The notes under the pieces were generated by a model. It did no database searches. It had not been told where the DNA came from and worked only from the letters and a program-made list of their open reading frames with translations. A stretch of DNA of 64,000 bases from Sanguinoderma infundibulare (Eukaryota > Basidiomycota > Agaricomycetes > Polyporales > Polyporaceae), in contig JAVLRN010000015.1 in the NCBI GenBank assembly GCA_032821775.1, positions 558,001 through 622,000 on the forward strand, in the 5' to 3' direction. Both the position numbers and the translations under genes were made by a program. Positions 1 to 10,899 of the stretch are shown here, in pieces. Position 1 is the stretch's first letter, and the number at the start of each line of letters is the position of its first letter.

Positions 1-71
1 ATGTTGCCATCATCGAACCAAAACTCCTCGTCTTTCTTCGGCTCTTGACCTTGATCAGAGGATCGCGACAT
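1..71 (-). CDS. BTB/POZ-domain protein, N-terminus only (runs off the left edge)
   Basis: Read on the minus strand, an ATG at 71 opens a frame that reaches the window edge and encodes MSRSSDQG followed by a charged stretch and EEFWFDDGN. The FWFDDGN end is the same first strand of the BTB fold seen in the other BTB genes here (LWFDDGNVIVV, MWFEDGNIVVI). Only 23 complete codons are visible, so the rest of the BTB domain and the C-terminus lie outside. BTB proteins of this type are intracellular and usually mediate dimerisation or Cullin-3 binding; the role of this one is unknown. Confidence 0.72.
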   Translation of the reverse strand, partial: MSRSSDQGQEPKKDEEFWFDDGN

Positions 72-429
72 TTGAGGGATGATGCACAATGGGATTGGAT
101 GCGGATATATTCTGCATGTAGGGCCTGGGATTAATTCAAGTACATAGAGCTCCACTAGCACGTACCACTCGATGTACCTGAAGTTGGGGAAGTACCTTGA
201 GAGGTAGGAACAGTTGGGGTTAGATCATCCAGTGAAGGCCGGAGACAACCTGTTGGAAGTGCTGCGGCGACACTTGGGGTACGCGTCATCTTTGAGTTTG
301 CAGACTTACATAAACCTGCCACATGGATAAGACTGTTGGATGGCGGATGCATTAGCATGAGTTGCTTCCAAACCTTATGGCGTAGCCAGTCTTTGAGGGG
401 CAATGCACGGTATGGACGGTGGCAGGAAA

Positions 430-757
430 CATATATTGACGATACACCATTTGAACATAACGAAGCAACAACGGAGAATACGACAAGCGAGAAGGGATAA
501 CGTGCCAGATCAGGATGTCCCACCCCTGGTAAGGAAAAGTACGCCCTCGCCGTTTCCGGCGTTCACGAAGATGGCGTGCGCTCCAGCTAGAGGCGGTGTG
601 TCCGTCTGGGACTTGCGGTAGACTCCTGCGAGAGAAGAAGAGCGTGTCGCAGGGGGACAATAGTGCGAGTCCGGGAAATGAGTTGGAAAAACGAGAGGCG
701 AAGCGCAGAGAGAGAATTTATATCCCTGTTAAACAGACGCCGGATCCACGTGGCTCC
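430..757 (+). repeat. F-box-associated 5' repeat, copy 1
   Basis: The stretch with GGTAAGGAAAAGTACGCCCT, AAGATGGCGTGCGCTCCAGC, CCGGGAAATGAGTTGG and GAGAGAATTTATA recurs at 8751-8950 in the same orientation and at 9427-9760 inverted. In two copies a remnant F-box start follows downstream, so the repeat probably represents the promoter and 5' leader of an F-box gene duplicated with it. The AATTTATAT near 716-724 could be its TATA element. A 72-codon frame over the repeat is also partly conserved in copy 3, but I do not claim it is coding. Confidence 0.6.
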
Positions 758-820
758 ATCGATCGCCGATTAAGGCAGCTGCCGTGCCGATGGCCGTCGT
801 CTCTCCTCTGAGCTTACGAC

Positions 821-912
821 CTCTCCCCACCGGAGTTGTGCAGGATATTCGGGCGGGGATAGTAGCCGCAGTCTTGCTGAATCTCCACCCTGTGGATATC
901 TTGACGTGTTAA
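821..912 (+). pseudogene. Degenerate F-box motif following repeat copy 1
   Basis: The frame over 821-912 reads roughly ...DIRAGIVAAVLLNLHPVDILTC and then stops (TAA). It aligns with the intact F-box start at 9055 (LPEEIRAAVLLNLDPRDILICQK), which lies the same way downstream of repeat copy 2. There is no in-frame ATG close by, and an insertion separates the two halves of the motif. I read it as a dead F-box gene fragment duplicated together with its promoter. Confidence 0.45.
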
Positions 913-1040
913 GTGATATTCCCTCAGACCCGGGCCCTCTCGCTGACTGTAAGATTGATTTACAGGACTTTATAAGCTTACTCCATGCTGCCGGATATTC
1001 GTACACGCGTAGTTTTCAGCTTCTGGCATGGTTGACGGAG

Positions 1041-2307
1041 GCCGCGGCGGCGTAAGTATCCTACTTGGATAGCCTTCCTGGAACGTGCATACGCGGCGGC
1101 CGAAGAGTCAAATTCGGAACGTGCTGTCAGCATCTTTACGTTCGCCGTCACGTAGTACGTACCACGGGCTACCCTCCGAGCACGACAGCTCTTCTTATTT
1201 CCGTATTCCCTGCCACGGGACGGGAACTACGCCTTCTTCAACATGTCATACAGCCTCGCTGCACTCACATAGGCCACAAGTCTCCGACAGCGACGCTACA
1301 AGGATCGGAAGAACCGGGAGACTGGGCCAACGAACGCTTTCGGATTCCTTTCCGATTGCGCCCCGCATGCACCGTTTTGCTGTGAAAGGCAAGCTCCCTG
1401 CTACTTTACACTTTATGCTCAGATGATCGACCTTGCATTCGTCCGCGTTATTGGCCAGCATCCTAAACATGTGGGCGGGTACATTCGGTGCGGCCATCAT
1501 TCACTCGCATGAGCGCGCAATCAGCATGTTCACAGCACGCCCAGCGCCGCAGCTCCCTTCGACAACGTCCCTTATACTCCACTGCAGCGCATGACCAGGG
1601 CTCCAGAGAGGCGTTATCGTTCAAAAGGTCCGGCCAGAACCTGAGAACCTGGCCTTGGTCCCACGGCGTAATAAGTAAGCATGCGCCGGTCTTGGCGGGC
1701 AGCGGGCTGCCGCTCTCATGCGCAGAAGCTCACACGTTTTCCGCGCGTTGCTCCTCCAGGCTATTTCGATCGTTAGGCAGCCCTGACATTCCTGGCCAAT
1801 CCGCTCGTCCCTGGAGACAAATCAGGGAAGATTGGCGCCAAGATGCATGTAGTCCGCAGCGGCGAAAGATGATAGACAAGTCTTAAGGCCTGGTGAACCT
1901 CACAAGCTTGAGGGCCAGCAGAGTCAACCGGAGTGACAAGGGTGAGAAAAAGACTCAAGTCCGTCATTTTAATACGGTTTACATATCGTGAGCGCGTAAG
2001 TCATCGGTCCGAGCGCTGTACCCGGGGAGGTCCGGATATCAGCTCAGCGCTCCGCGCGGGGATTGTGAAGCTAATACTTGTGTGTTTCCGGTCATATTAG
2101 TGATGCGAAGAAAGAAGGATCGATATAAGACTCTGTGGGTGAGTGCATGGACACTTGCATACCCATTGATCGGCTCTCATCTCAACTTCTTTTCTGCCTC
2201 CCTTTGTATATCCCTCCTCAGGTAGCGCTTGCAACCTTGCCATACGCTGTTCTCGTTGACTCTGGAGCGTATCCTTGTTGGTTCCGTTTCAGGTTCAAAT
2301 CTAGAGT
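1041..2307. other. Stretch without a supported gene
   Basis: Open frames of 60-130 codons occur on both strands (for example 1085-1426 and 1488-1886) but none shows a recognisable domain, splice logic or paralog in the window. The last 150 bases, pyrimidine-rich from about 2185, are likely the promoter of the gene starting at 2308. Confidence 0.4.
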
Positions 2308-4289
2308 ATGAGGTGAGTAGCTAGACCGCCCTCGAAGACAGGTTCTCACAGTCCTTTATCACTGGGTATGCTCATCTGCCGTAGCACCAGGCATGACAAC
2401 GCCCTTGATGAAGTTCCTCCATACACCGTTACCGAGGGGTATCAGTATCCACCCGACGCTTCTCTTACCGTGATCACACCAGCCCCACGACGACAGCGCA
2501 CGTACGGGTTTGAGGCGTCCAGCGTCCCGTCCCGACGGCCTCCCAATCTTAGTGCGGGCGTCGCGGTTACATCCAGTGATAGGACCGAAATTTCCGTGGA
2601 CTTTACAGATAACACTGACAAGGACAGCCGGATTCGACCCGACGTGCGCGAGCTCATGCGTACACCGAGCCCAACACCGTCGGAGACGTACGCGCTCACG
2701 CACAAGAGTCGGTCATGCGACATCAAGCAGGTGTTCCACTTCAGGAGCCAGAGGCAGATTTGTGCGTATCTGTTCTGTTCAAGGAGTCTGATACGATTCG
2801 GTTTACGGCTGTTGTAGGGATGACGATTGCCGCGCTCGCGGCACTCACCCTTGTCATTTTGTTCCTGGTGTTTCAGCGCAACATCGAGGAGTGGTTGCAA
2901 CCCTTGGCAAATTGGATGCACGAGTGCGTCACTTTCTCCCTATCCGCTTCTGTACGTTCACCGACGTTATGTCTCGCAGCACGCCGGGCGGGTGGATCAT
3001 TCCGATTGCGGTGATGCTCGTCTTGTCCTTCCCTCCCGTGAGCACGAAATTAAGGGCGAGACGGCGGCGGCGGCGTGCTCATTCTTTGCTTGACCACTTG
3101 TAGCTCTTCGGTCACGAGATCGTCGCCGTGCTTTGCGGATCCGTTTGGGGCGTCTGGATCGGATTTGGAATCGTTGCGGCGGGGACCTTCATCGGCGAGC
3201 TCGCGAACTTCTAGTGAGGCTTCCTTCCTTCCTTCTTCACCTCCCTCTCATCTTCGAGCCATCCCGCTATGCTTCCGGGATACCCTTCCTGGGACATGAA
3301 GCGCATTCAAGTACCTGTGCATGACCCGCGGGAAGAAGATGGAAGAGGCGTCGATCAAGTACGCGTCGATGGCGGAGGTCGTGCGCGTCGGAGGGTTCAA
3401 GATCCCCGTCATCATGCGGCTGAGTGCGATACCAGGGCACTGTGCGTTCCTATATCCTCTTCTCTTGCCATCGTTGTTGACACTATCCGGTGATAGTCCT
3501 CACGGCGCTCTTCTCGACGATCGGGATGAGCGTGTGGGTGTACTCCGCCTCAGCGATCCTCGGGCTCCCGAAGCAGCTGGCGGCCGTCTACATCGGCGTC
3601 TCGCAGCTGAACGGCGGTGAGCCGCTTTCGTTTCTGCTGCATCTCTCCAGCGGTGGCGGTTCCTGACGTGCCTACTACTTTCGTGGATGGGTGACGGGCG
3701 GACGATAGACAACTCGCAGACATCAAGGACCATCAAGGTCGTGGTGATCGTGGTTACAATCATCATCACCCACCTCGCGTTGCTGTACATTTACAAGAAG
3801 ATGGACGAGGTCAAGGAGGGGGTCGTGTACAGGCGGCGGAAGGCGCGGTGCGTTCCCTTTGTCCTTGCGCTTATCTTCGCTTCCGGGCACTCATTTTCCA
3901 TTCTGATCCGCATGCAAATCATCTATACCCCTGATCCGCGGCGCGCCTCTCATGTCGATTCCCCTACCACGATGCCAAATATGACTTCGAATACGCTCGC
4001 ACTCGACTTCGTGCACCCGCTTATACTGAACGCTGCATCGGTCAACACCGTTCACTGTAACCCCAAATCTGCTGCTCCACGTGCGGATTCTGATTTCACC
4101 GCCATGGTGGCTCATGGTATTGTCCATTATTTTACGAACAGGCAAGCGAAGCTGCTCGCCGCCGCAGGTTTCCCCAACGGGACCGTGCCCAAGGACGTTG
4201 ATGAAGCGAGCACGGCGGACGCCGTCCCCGAACCTCCGCCCGCGATTAATCAGTCCTGCAGCGCAGCGAACACTGCGCTTCGCACGTAG
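2308..4289 (+). CDS. TVP38/TMEM64-family (VTT domain) Golgi membrane protein, paralog 1
   Basis: Nine exons splice into a 398-residue frame: 2308-2312, 2391-2761, 2818-2923, 2980-3037, 3104-3213, 3302-3441, 3497-3616, 3709-3847, 4142-4289; all phases close. A cytosolic tail of about 120 residues ends with the motif RTPSPTPSE. Then come a first helix (TIAALAALTLVILFLVF), NIEEWLQPLANWMH, a second helix ending SFPP, LFGHEIVAV, FGIVAAGTFIGEL, RVGGFKIPVIMRLSAIPGH and ILGLPKQLAAVYIG, the layout of the SNARE-associated Golgi/VTT family (relatives of yeast Tvp38 and bacterial DedA). Members sit in Golgi or ER membranes and have been linked to vesicle traffic and lipid scrambling. Exon 1 encodes only the first codon and part of the second. 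Intron 8 (294 nt) is longer than its neighbours. The C-terminus is short compared with the two other paralogs here. Confidence 0.85.
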
Positions 4290-6188
4290 GGTTGCTCTCT
4301 GTCTGAGCCTTCCCCGGTGGTGCGAACGCACGCGTGTATAGACAGTGCGTTGCTGGTCTCGTGTCCAATGTCTGGAGGCTGTTTGGGAGTGTAACCTGCG
4401 CGCTGTGCGTCGCGCGGAAGTCGTCATTGCAACGTTTACGATCGATAGCTCTGCTTCGATGGCTTTGGCAACGAGTTCGACAAGGCGGGCGCATATGCAC
4501 GTTTCTTTTTTATACCCGCTTCTGTGTGCACTCGAACTGACTCCCGACGGCGAACCCTAGAACTCGAACGTCTGGAAGTTCTTCAGCTTGCTAAAAAAAG
4601 AATGATAAACACCAGCAGATGTGCTACTACCACGTTCGTTCAGCGGCTCGATTGCGCTTGCGATGCGCACATTCGAGCTCACGTATCGTTGTGCACGCAC
4701 AGTCCGGTCTAGGCACGTACGCCGCCCGTGGGGGTAGTTCGCCGTATATCCCAACGGTCGGACTGGTTCAATGTTCTGGCGTTCTTGGGATCTGCGAATG
4801 ACTTTGCCTCAATTCTGTTCGCCTCTGAGCCTATCATCCTCGCCCTCGCCACACACGCGCTGTTATTATGAGAGATTTTCCGCCATTGATCTTGGACCAT
4901 AGATGTCGTCCTGATTTGTGAGGAGCATCGTCTTTGCAGCCCGGGATGCAAGCCTGGAGAGTGGTCACCATGTACTCGAATTTCGGGTAGCATTGCTAAC
5001 CTTTGTCGGACCACGTTCGAAGTCGCAGAGCTGCTTTCTAATTTGACTTGTGGGGGCGGCCTGGACGCGGTGGGTCATTCGCTGTAGATAACCGATAGCC
5101 TCGTGGCGACATACCGGACAGCGAACAACAAGCGCGGGGCGATGGGTAGATGGATGCCACATCATGGCGGGGGGAGAAGCGCCTATACTTGGACGTGGGG
5201 GTGCGATGGATGACGGCACCGGCGCGGCCTTGTCCAGACGTTGATTGGTGGACAACGGCTGGGTTGTTTTGTGGAGAAAGACCGCTACAGGTCTTTATTT
5301 AGCGACATGTAGTCGTGGTAACCTGCGTTGTTGTCAACATGGGGCTGTGGTTATCTCAAAATACGTTGATTCGATGCTCGATGCGGCCTAGTATTCCTTG
5401 TGCTCGATCTTGTTTCTTCCACAAAAAGCAAGGCTTCAGATGAACTCACCCGGACCGCACAGCATGGTTCACAGCGGCGTTACATGTCGTACGATGGAGT
5501 GAAACTTCCACATACGGCTAGTTCATAGTACATGCTCCTGTTCATTGTCAGCGCAACGTGAACAACGTCTGGCCGAGGAGGTGTTGCGCACGATTATCCG
5601 TAATTGAAATTCGTCTTGTCGTCGGACCGAGCGCCCACTGCGTCTGCCAATGCGAGTCCACAAGCGTCGTTGCCTCGCCACGAGTCGCCAACGGTGACAC
5701 ACCCTCTCGAGATCAACGACAAGATGATACGCACCCGTTGACCTTTGAAACATTCGTGGTAGGGACAAGTTCGACATCGGAGCGGAGGCAAAGAGTGGCC
5801 GGCATCCGGTTGCGGAGTAGGCTCGAGGCCGGTGCTCGAGCTTGAACTGCATGCCACCTCATGCCCAGAGACATATCCGGATCGACGTCGATAGAAAGGT
5901 CACCGCTGCGGTATGCACGGCCTGCAGGCGTCAGGCGTCGTTAACAGGAAGAAGCGGCGGTGTGCCTGATGGGCGGAACTCGTAAGCGCATCTCTCAATC
6001 GATGATGACGAACCGCAGTCACATACCCATGCCTATGTAGTGGCTGTCCTTCAACTCCACGACGTAGCCGCCCCCAGTCGGCCCGACTCGAGCATGAATC
6101 CGGATATATAATTAGCAAGCGACTCCACCATGTCTCACTCGCTGTTCCCTCACCTCCTCACGTTCCATTCTTCCCTCGTTCTCGCTCG
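4290..6188. other. Intergenic region with a possible F-box remnant
   Basis: No complete gene is visible. On the minus strand near 5850-5530 one frame includes DLERVCHRWRLVARQ and RLWTRI, which resembles the second half of a fungal F-box segment (VCRRWR...LW). There is no first half and no clean start, so at most it is a fragment. The rest shows nothing recognisable. A TATA-like GGATATATAATTAG at 6101-6114 lies upstream of the gene at 6189. Confidence 0.35.
6101..6114 (+). promoter_or_regulatory. Candidate TATA element of the second TVP38 gene
   Basis: ATATATAA lies about 80 bases upstream of the ATG at 6189, in a plausible position for a core promoter element. It is called from sequence and position only. 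Confidence 0.35.
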
Positions 6189-8359
6189 ATGTCTTCCGGG
6201 TGAGCCTCATTTTCCCGGATAATTTCAGCGACGCTTGTGTGCGAATTGCGCTTTCTGAAGGAATACGCAACTATACGCTCCGCGACCTCAGGGGCCTCCC
6301 GCCTTCTATCCGCCTCGTAACGAGAATGCCCTCCAAGTCCCCTCCTCATCTCCCTCGCGTTCCTTCGACGACCAATCGACAATTGGCTACAAGGAGGGTC
6401 GAATAGGCGTCGACTACCGCCAAGTTGCGCGCACCCCCAGTCCTACTCCTTCCGAAGCCGAAGCGCTCGCAAACAAGACGAGAACATGCAACATCTCCAG
6501 CTTCCAGAAGTTCATGCACCTGTCGTACTTCAAAAACCCGAGGAACCTCAGTACGTCTTGTGCGAGTGTCTCCGTTGGATTCCGATGCTGACATGACACT
6601 TCTTTACAGTTTCCTTCATTGTTGCAATCCTTGTCATCGTCCTCCTCATCGTGTTCACCGTCGAGCAAGACAACATCGCCAAGGCTTTTCGGCCCGCTGG
6701 GAATTGGTTGCGAAAGTGAGTGGTCGTATTGCCTCGCTCTCAGAACTGTCGCATCTTAGTATTCGACTAGAACACCAGGCGCATGGCTCATCCCCATCGC
6801 TATCATGATCATCTTATCCTTCCCTCCTCTCATCGGCCATGAACTAGTTTCCCTGCTGTGCGGAGAGTTTTGGGGCGTTTGGATTGGCTTCGGGATCGTC
6901 GCGGCAGGCACAATCATCGGAGAACTCGTCACCTACTAGTAAGTCCCCCCACGTAATCACTGCGTATCAAAGCCGGATAAGACGTCGAGGGCGGCTACGT
7001 CTATGTGGGCCGCGCGCGGCGCACGTAGACGAATCCGCTTACGCTGCATAGACGAAGGGGTCGTTTATTACGTCTGGATACGTTGCATATGCTTTGCTAG
7101 CCGGGATGGGTGTCTGCGCGCACCACTATGCCCGAGCTATGCCGATCACGCAAACTGAGCACAAGTAGTTGGGCACACCGAGCCAAATGCATGAACCGCT
7201 GGGGCTCTTCCTACCCATTTTCTCGGGACAGATTGACGAGGTGGTTGAACGAACCCTCATATCTCGGCCCGAGCTCGTAGCGGGATCGCGTCTATTACGC
7301 GGACAAGCCCTTCGTCCATATTGGTCTACGTGACGTAGATGCGGGCGGTTGGAGATATGTGCGGTGGGCAACATCGTGCGACTATGCAGCATACGCGCCC
7401 TCGTCGGGCGTGCACGTCGAGGGATCATGCATCTCACCACTTCTCCGCAGCACCTTCCGCTACTGCTGCCGCGCGCGCGGACAAAAGACAGAGGAGAAGA
7501 ACCTCCGCTACGCGCTTTTGTCGGAAGTCATTCGTGAAGGAGGCATGCGGATGGCGATCATAGTCCGGTACAGCGCGATTCCTGGACACAGTGCGTCTCC
7601 CAGATTCTATTATTGCTGCGCGAGCGGCCGCAATCTGACACACTGTTGTTCTCCGCGCCGCGCCCAGTCACGACGGCTATCTTCGCGACATGCGGCATGA
7701 ACGTGCTCACATTCCTCGTCGCCGCGTTCGTGTCGCTGCCGAAGCAATTCGCGGCCGTCTACCTCGGCACCGGGACGGTGGATGCGAACGGAAACCGTGA
7801 GTCTTTTGCCTTTTACCCTCGCACTCGGATCCTTACCCATCAGTCACCAGTGCAAAAAAGCAAGGGGCAGAAAGTTGCCAAGATTTTCATCATCGCCATA
7901 ACCGCCATCATGACCATCGTCGCGATGCGGTACGTGAACGGCAAGATCGACGACGTGAAGCAGCGCGTCATCTACCGCCGTCGCAAGGCGCGCCAGGCAA
8001 AGTCCGAGGGGAGTTACGGCGCCTCCACCTCCTCGTTCTCGGTCCAGCCCTCGCACGACGACGATCCCGAGGACGTCACGCCGCTCGTGCCGCGCGGTGA
8101 TAGACACGGATACGCCCCAGTTCCGTCCCCTACACCAGCGCATACGAACATACCCATGGCCGCGCATACGCACCGCCCGCAGCAGGGTAGCATCCCCACG
8201 TTTGCACCACCTCGCTCGCCACCGCCGAATGCGTACGGTGCCGGGGTGCGCTACGATGACGCGTATGGTGGGCGCGACGCGTTTGCGTCGGGGGGCTTGA
8301 GGACCCCGGCGAAGTCGCCATCGCCCAGTCAAGCGTCGAACATGCCTTTTCGTCCATAG
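6189..8359 (+). CDS. TVP38/TMEM64-family (VTT domain) Golgi membrane protein, paralog 2
   Basis: Seven exons give 450 residues: 6189-6199, 6261-6550, 6610-6715, 6771-6938, 7451-7590, 7668-7796, 7851-8359. Exon sizes of 106, 168 and 140 nt match the third paralog exactly, and the 106- and 140-nt exons also match the first. Recognisable segments in order: tail with RTPSPTPSE, helix FIVAILVIVLLIVFTV, AFRPAGNWLRK, TPGAWLIPIAIMIILSFPP, FGIVAAGTIIGEL, IVRYSAIPGH, FVSLPKQFAAVYLG, a last helix (IFIIAITAIMTIVAM) and YRRRKARQAK. The tail after this is Pro/Ser/Asp-rich and likely disordered. The start is chosen because ATG at 6189 with a 61-nt intron brings exon 2 into frame; its acceptor TGAAG is weak. 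Intron 4 is 512 nt against 88 nt in paralog 1. Confidence 0.85.
6939..7450 (+). other. Enlarged intron 4 of TVP38 paralog 2
   Basis: The intron runs from GTAAGT after ...VTY to CCGCAG before TFRYCC. At 512 nt it is about six times the length of the equivalent intron in paralog 1 (3214-3301) and nine times that in paralog 3 (53201-53256). It contains short inverted repeats around GTCTATGTGGGCC...CGCACGTAGAC near 7000-7030. This suggests an inserted sequence, but I cannot name an element. Confidence 0.6.
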
Positions 8360-8750
8360 GAGTCCATAGGGCGTGTCATCATCGTGTTTGTGTGTGCCCT
8401 CACGCACCCATCATGGACTGGGAGTTCGGTTTATTCTTGACGTCGGAGCCGCCTATGTAGACTATCGAGTATCATCCACTGACTTTCAATATATCCCCAC
8501 CATAGTCGTCCATATATAGCTCGTACATACTTTGTACGTTATCCCCCCTGTAAAGCTACCGGCCTGCAAACAGGCGTATACTCAGGTAACAGGAATGTAC
8601 TGTGCAACGTTCAACGCTCGGGGAATCGCTTTGGCGCAGGTGTAGAGCGCGAACTGATCTATGATACACCGCCAATTCTACGATGTAGGGATTATGTAGA
8701 CGATTATACTGAACACCGTATTCATTGGTTACCGTGAAAGGACGGTGAAT
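8360..8750. other. 3' flank of the second TVP38 gene
   Basis: No gene is visible. The stretch lies between a stop codon and the next F-box repeat and likely holds the 3' untranslated region. Confidence 0.4.
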
Positions 8751-8950
8751 GTTCCACCACTGGTAAGGAAAAGTACGCCCTCTTTCCCTTCGAAGATGGC
8801 GTGCGCCCCAGCTAGAGGCGGCGTGTCCGTCCGGGACTTGCGGTAGACAAGCGTGTGGCAGGGGACAATAGTGCGATTCCGGGAAATGAGTTGGGGAAAC
8901 GGCGAGAGGTTCCGGCGGGAATTTACACCGTGTATGTTAGACGCCCGTAC
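8751..8950 (+). repeat. F-box-associated 5' repeat, copy 2
   Basis: GGTAAGGAAAAGTACGCCCT, AAGATGGCGTGCGCCCCAGC, GACTTGCGGTAGAC and GGGAAATGAGTTGG match copy 1 (430-757) in the same orientation, with small deletions. It precedes the F-box start at 9055 by about 100 bases, which supports reading the repeat as an F-box gene promoter or leader. Confidence 0.65.
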
Positions 8951-9054
8951 CAGCATCGATCCTACCTTGATCGAGCCATCTTCATTTGTGACCGCCATCT
9001 CGTCCTTGCCAACTTGCAAGCCTCGCCGCGTACACGTCTGAAATCCACTGCAGG

Positions 9055-9424
9055 ATGTCTCTCAGAAATCTTCCGGAAGAGATACGTGCCGCAGTCTTAC
9101 TGAACCTCGATCCTCGTGATATCTTGATATGTCAGAAGGTGATCTTTTCTGAAACCCACCTGAAATCTAACCCTCTTAATTACTGAATGTCTAACCTACT
9201 CCACAGGTCTTTAGATGGCTGGCTAGAATTTTTCAATTGAGCGCGCGCGTCCCCGGATCCCAATGGGAGAGCGTCAAGACTTACGATCGTCCATCCACCC
9301 CCCCCGCCCCGCCATATACCGCTTATTTACTCTGGGAGACTAGCCAGACTCAAGTACTCAATAGCGGAAGAGAACGAGATGACGGTCGTCGCCGGGGAGT
9401 TCCCTTGTCCGGCCATCCATGGAG
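9055..9424 (+). pseudogene. F-box protein 5' fragment, cut by an inverted repeat
   Basis: ATG at 9055 opens MSLRNLPEEIRAAVLLNLDP and DILICQK (9055-9138), an intron GTGATC...CCACAG follows (9139-9206), and exon 2 continues VFRWLARIFQLS. This is the hydrophobic pattern of an F-box (LPxEI..ILxxLdPxDIL..VxrxW), the Skp1-binding part of SCF ubiquitin ligases. After about 70 more residues without recognisable repeats the frame runs into an inverted copy of the gene's own promoter repeat (from about 9427), so the substrate-binding part is missing. It is probably a truncated, non-functional copy, although transcription is possible. Confidence 0.55.
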
Positions 9425-9426
9425 CC

Positions 9427-9760
9427 ACGTGGCACGGGCGTCCAATCAAGGGTGGTATAAATTCTCTCTCTGCCCTTCGCCTCTTGTTTTTCCAACTCAT
9501 TTCTCGGACTCGCATTGTTGTCCCCCTGCGACACACTTTTCTTCTCTCGCAGGAGTCTACCCAGACGGACTCGCCACCTCTAGCTGGAGCGCACGCCATC
9601 TTCGAAGGGAACGTCGGGAACGGCGAGGGCGTACTTTTCCTTACCAGGGGTGGGATATTCTGATCTGGCACGTTTCTCCTTCTTGCCCGTCGGTTTCTTC
9701 CGATGTCGTTGCTCGTGTTTAAATGGTATATCATCAATCTATGCCTTTTGTCACTTTGCA
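9427..9760 (-). repeat. F-box-associated 5' repeat, copy 3 (inverted)
   Basis: On the minus strand this stretch carries the copy 1 blocks in the same order (GTACGCCCTCGCCGTTCC, GATGGCGTGCGCTCCAGC, GAGAAATGAGTTGGAAAAAC, GAGAGAATTTATA, GCCACGTGGCTCC). The frame NVPDQ(N/D)(I/V)PPLVRKSTPSPF is shared with copy 1. Together with copy 2 it makes an inverted pair about 500 bases apart around the F-box fragment. Confidence 0.65.
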
Positions 9761-10014
9761 TACCGTGAATTGCCAGAGGGGGTCCGAAGACTCCGATAAG
9801 GTTTGAACCTTGTTGAACGGAACGTGTGCTGCGGCAGCATGAGGCAGCTCATACTAATACACCTTCCAAGCTACGTCTCTTCTCGGATTCCTCCTAAGGC
9901 TCGGTCTGTCTAGTTGCACAAACAGGTACGCCTACCGGAGTCTGACTACATCCGAGTTTCCACTAACCACCAGCGTAGCGTTCTTCATTTACACCCTCAC
10001 ACACGTACCGAGAC

Positions 10015-10789
10015 ATGGTCAAAAAGCGACCATCGGCCCACTCTGACACCTCATCCATCGATACAAAGATCGACTTTTCCGGTGCATCCAACTGGGCTCC
10101 CCGATTCGAACGCCTTGACTTGGCGACCAACATGTTGGCAACGATTCTAATCGGATGCAAGGCTTGGTGCGTGGCATAGTCCCCCTGTCCCAGACCTGCA
10201 GTCGACCGGGCTCTTTTCCAGGGAACACGGAAAGATAATGAAGAGCGTGTCGCTCAAGCGGAGCAGCCGTGTCGAAAAATTCCTTATCCTTTTGGTCGAA
10301 TCTGGGGCGATATATTGTTTCCTTTGGGTATGTTCGTGCCTGCGCTCTCCCCGAAGTTGGATATATTAATGGCAGTTCATCAGGTATTTGTACTTGCATA
10401 TCAAGTTTCATCGCTGGTGGACATAACGCCACAGCAGGGCGGAAATCTTTCGGGATTTGATTACTTTATAAAAGGATCACTCATCCCTCTTGTTGTATGT
10501 TTTTTCATGCATGCCTCCTTGCAAGGCGCTGCTAACACAGGAGGTCACGCAGGGAATCTATCCCACGATCATCATCATCCTCGTTGCGCTCAAGAAGTCG
10601 CATTTCTATGAGACGACGCTTGGAGACGTATCCGACCTCTCGTTCCGCCATCCCCTGAGCTCTGCCCACAACCAACTACATTCCCTCATGAGTGCATCTC
10701 CATCTGAGGCCACTTCGACGAGCATACCGCATTTTGAGATATGCAAGAGATGCGGCGCTCTGCCCGAGTGCCGTGACGCGGACGACTGA
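10015..10789 (+). pseudogene. Seven-helix basidiomycete membrane protein, 3' half only
   Basis: Four exons (10015-10166, 10222-10327, 10384-10494, 10553-10789) join in frame to 201 residues. Seen in order: LATNMLATILIGCKAW, RVEKFLILLVESGAIYCFLW, VFVLAYQVSSLVDI, GSLIPLVV and GIYPTIIIILVALKKSH. These match helices 5-7 of an uncharacterised seven-helix family I know from agaricomycetes (pattern RVEKxLxLLVESGxxYCxxW...GIYPTxIxxLV). Helices 1-4 are absent: upstream lies only unrelated sequence and the F-box repeat. An in-frame ATG exists, so a short product could be made. The tail holds a CKRCGALPEC cluster. I call it a truncated gene. Confidence 0.6.
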
Positions 10790-10899
10790 CGCAGACACAA
10801 TCTCGTTGACCTCTGTATTCTAGACTGCACATTTGTTATACTGAAAGTCCACAATTGTACGCATTTGACATGTATGTAACGCATGTATCCCTTTCATAT

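Noticed and set aside
403..621. 72-codon frame in the F-box repeat that is partly conserved in copy 3
   Set aside because: Conservation is expected from the DNA duplication alone; copy 2 has deletions that break the frame. Kept as repeat, not as gene.
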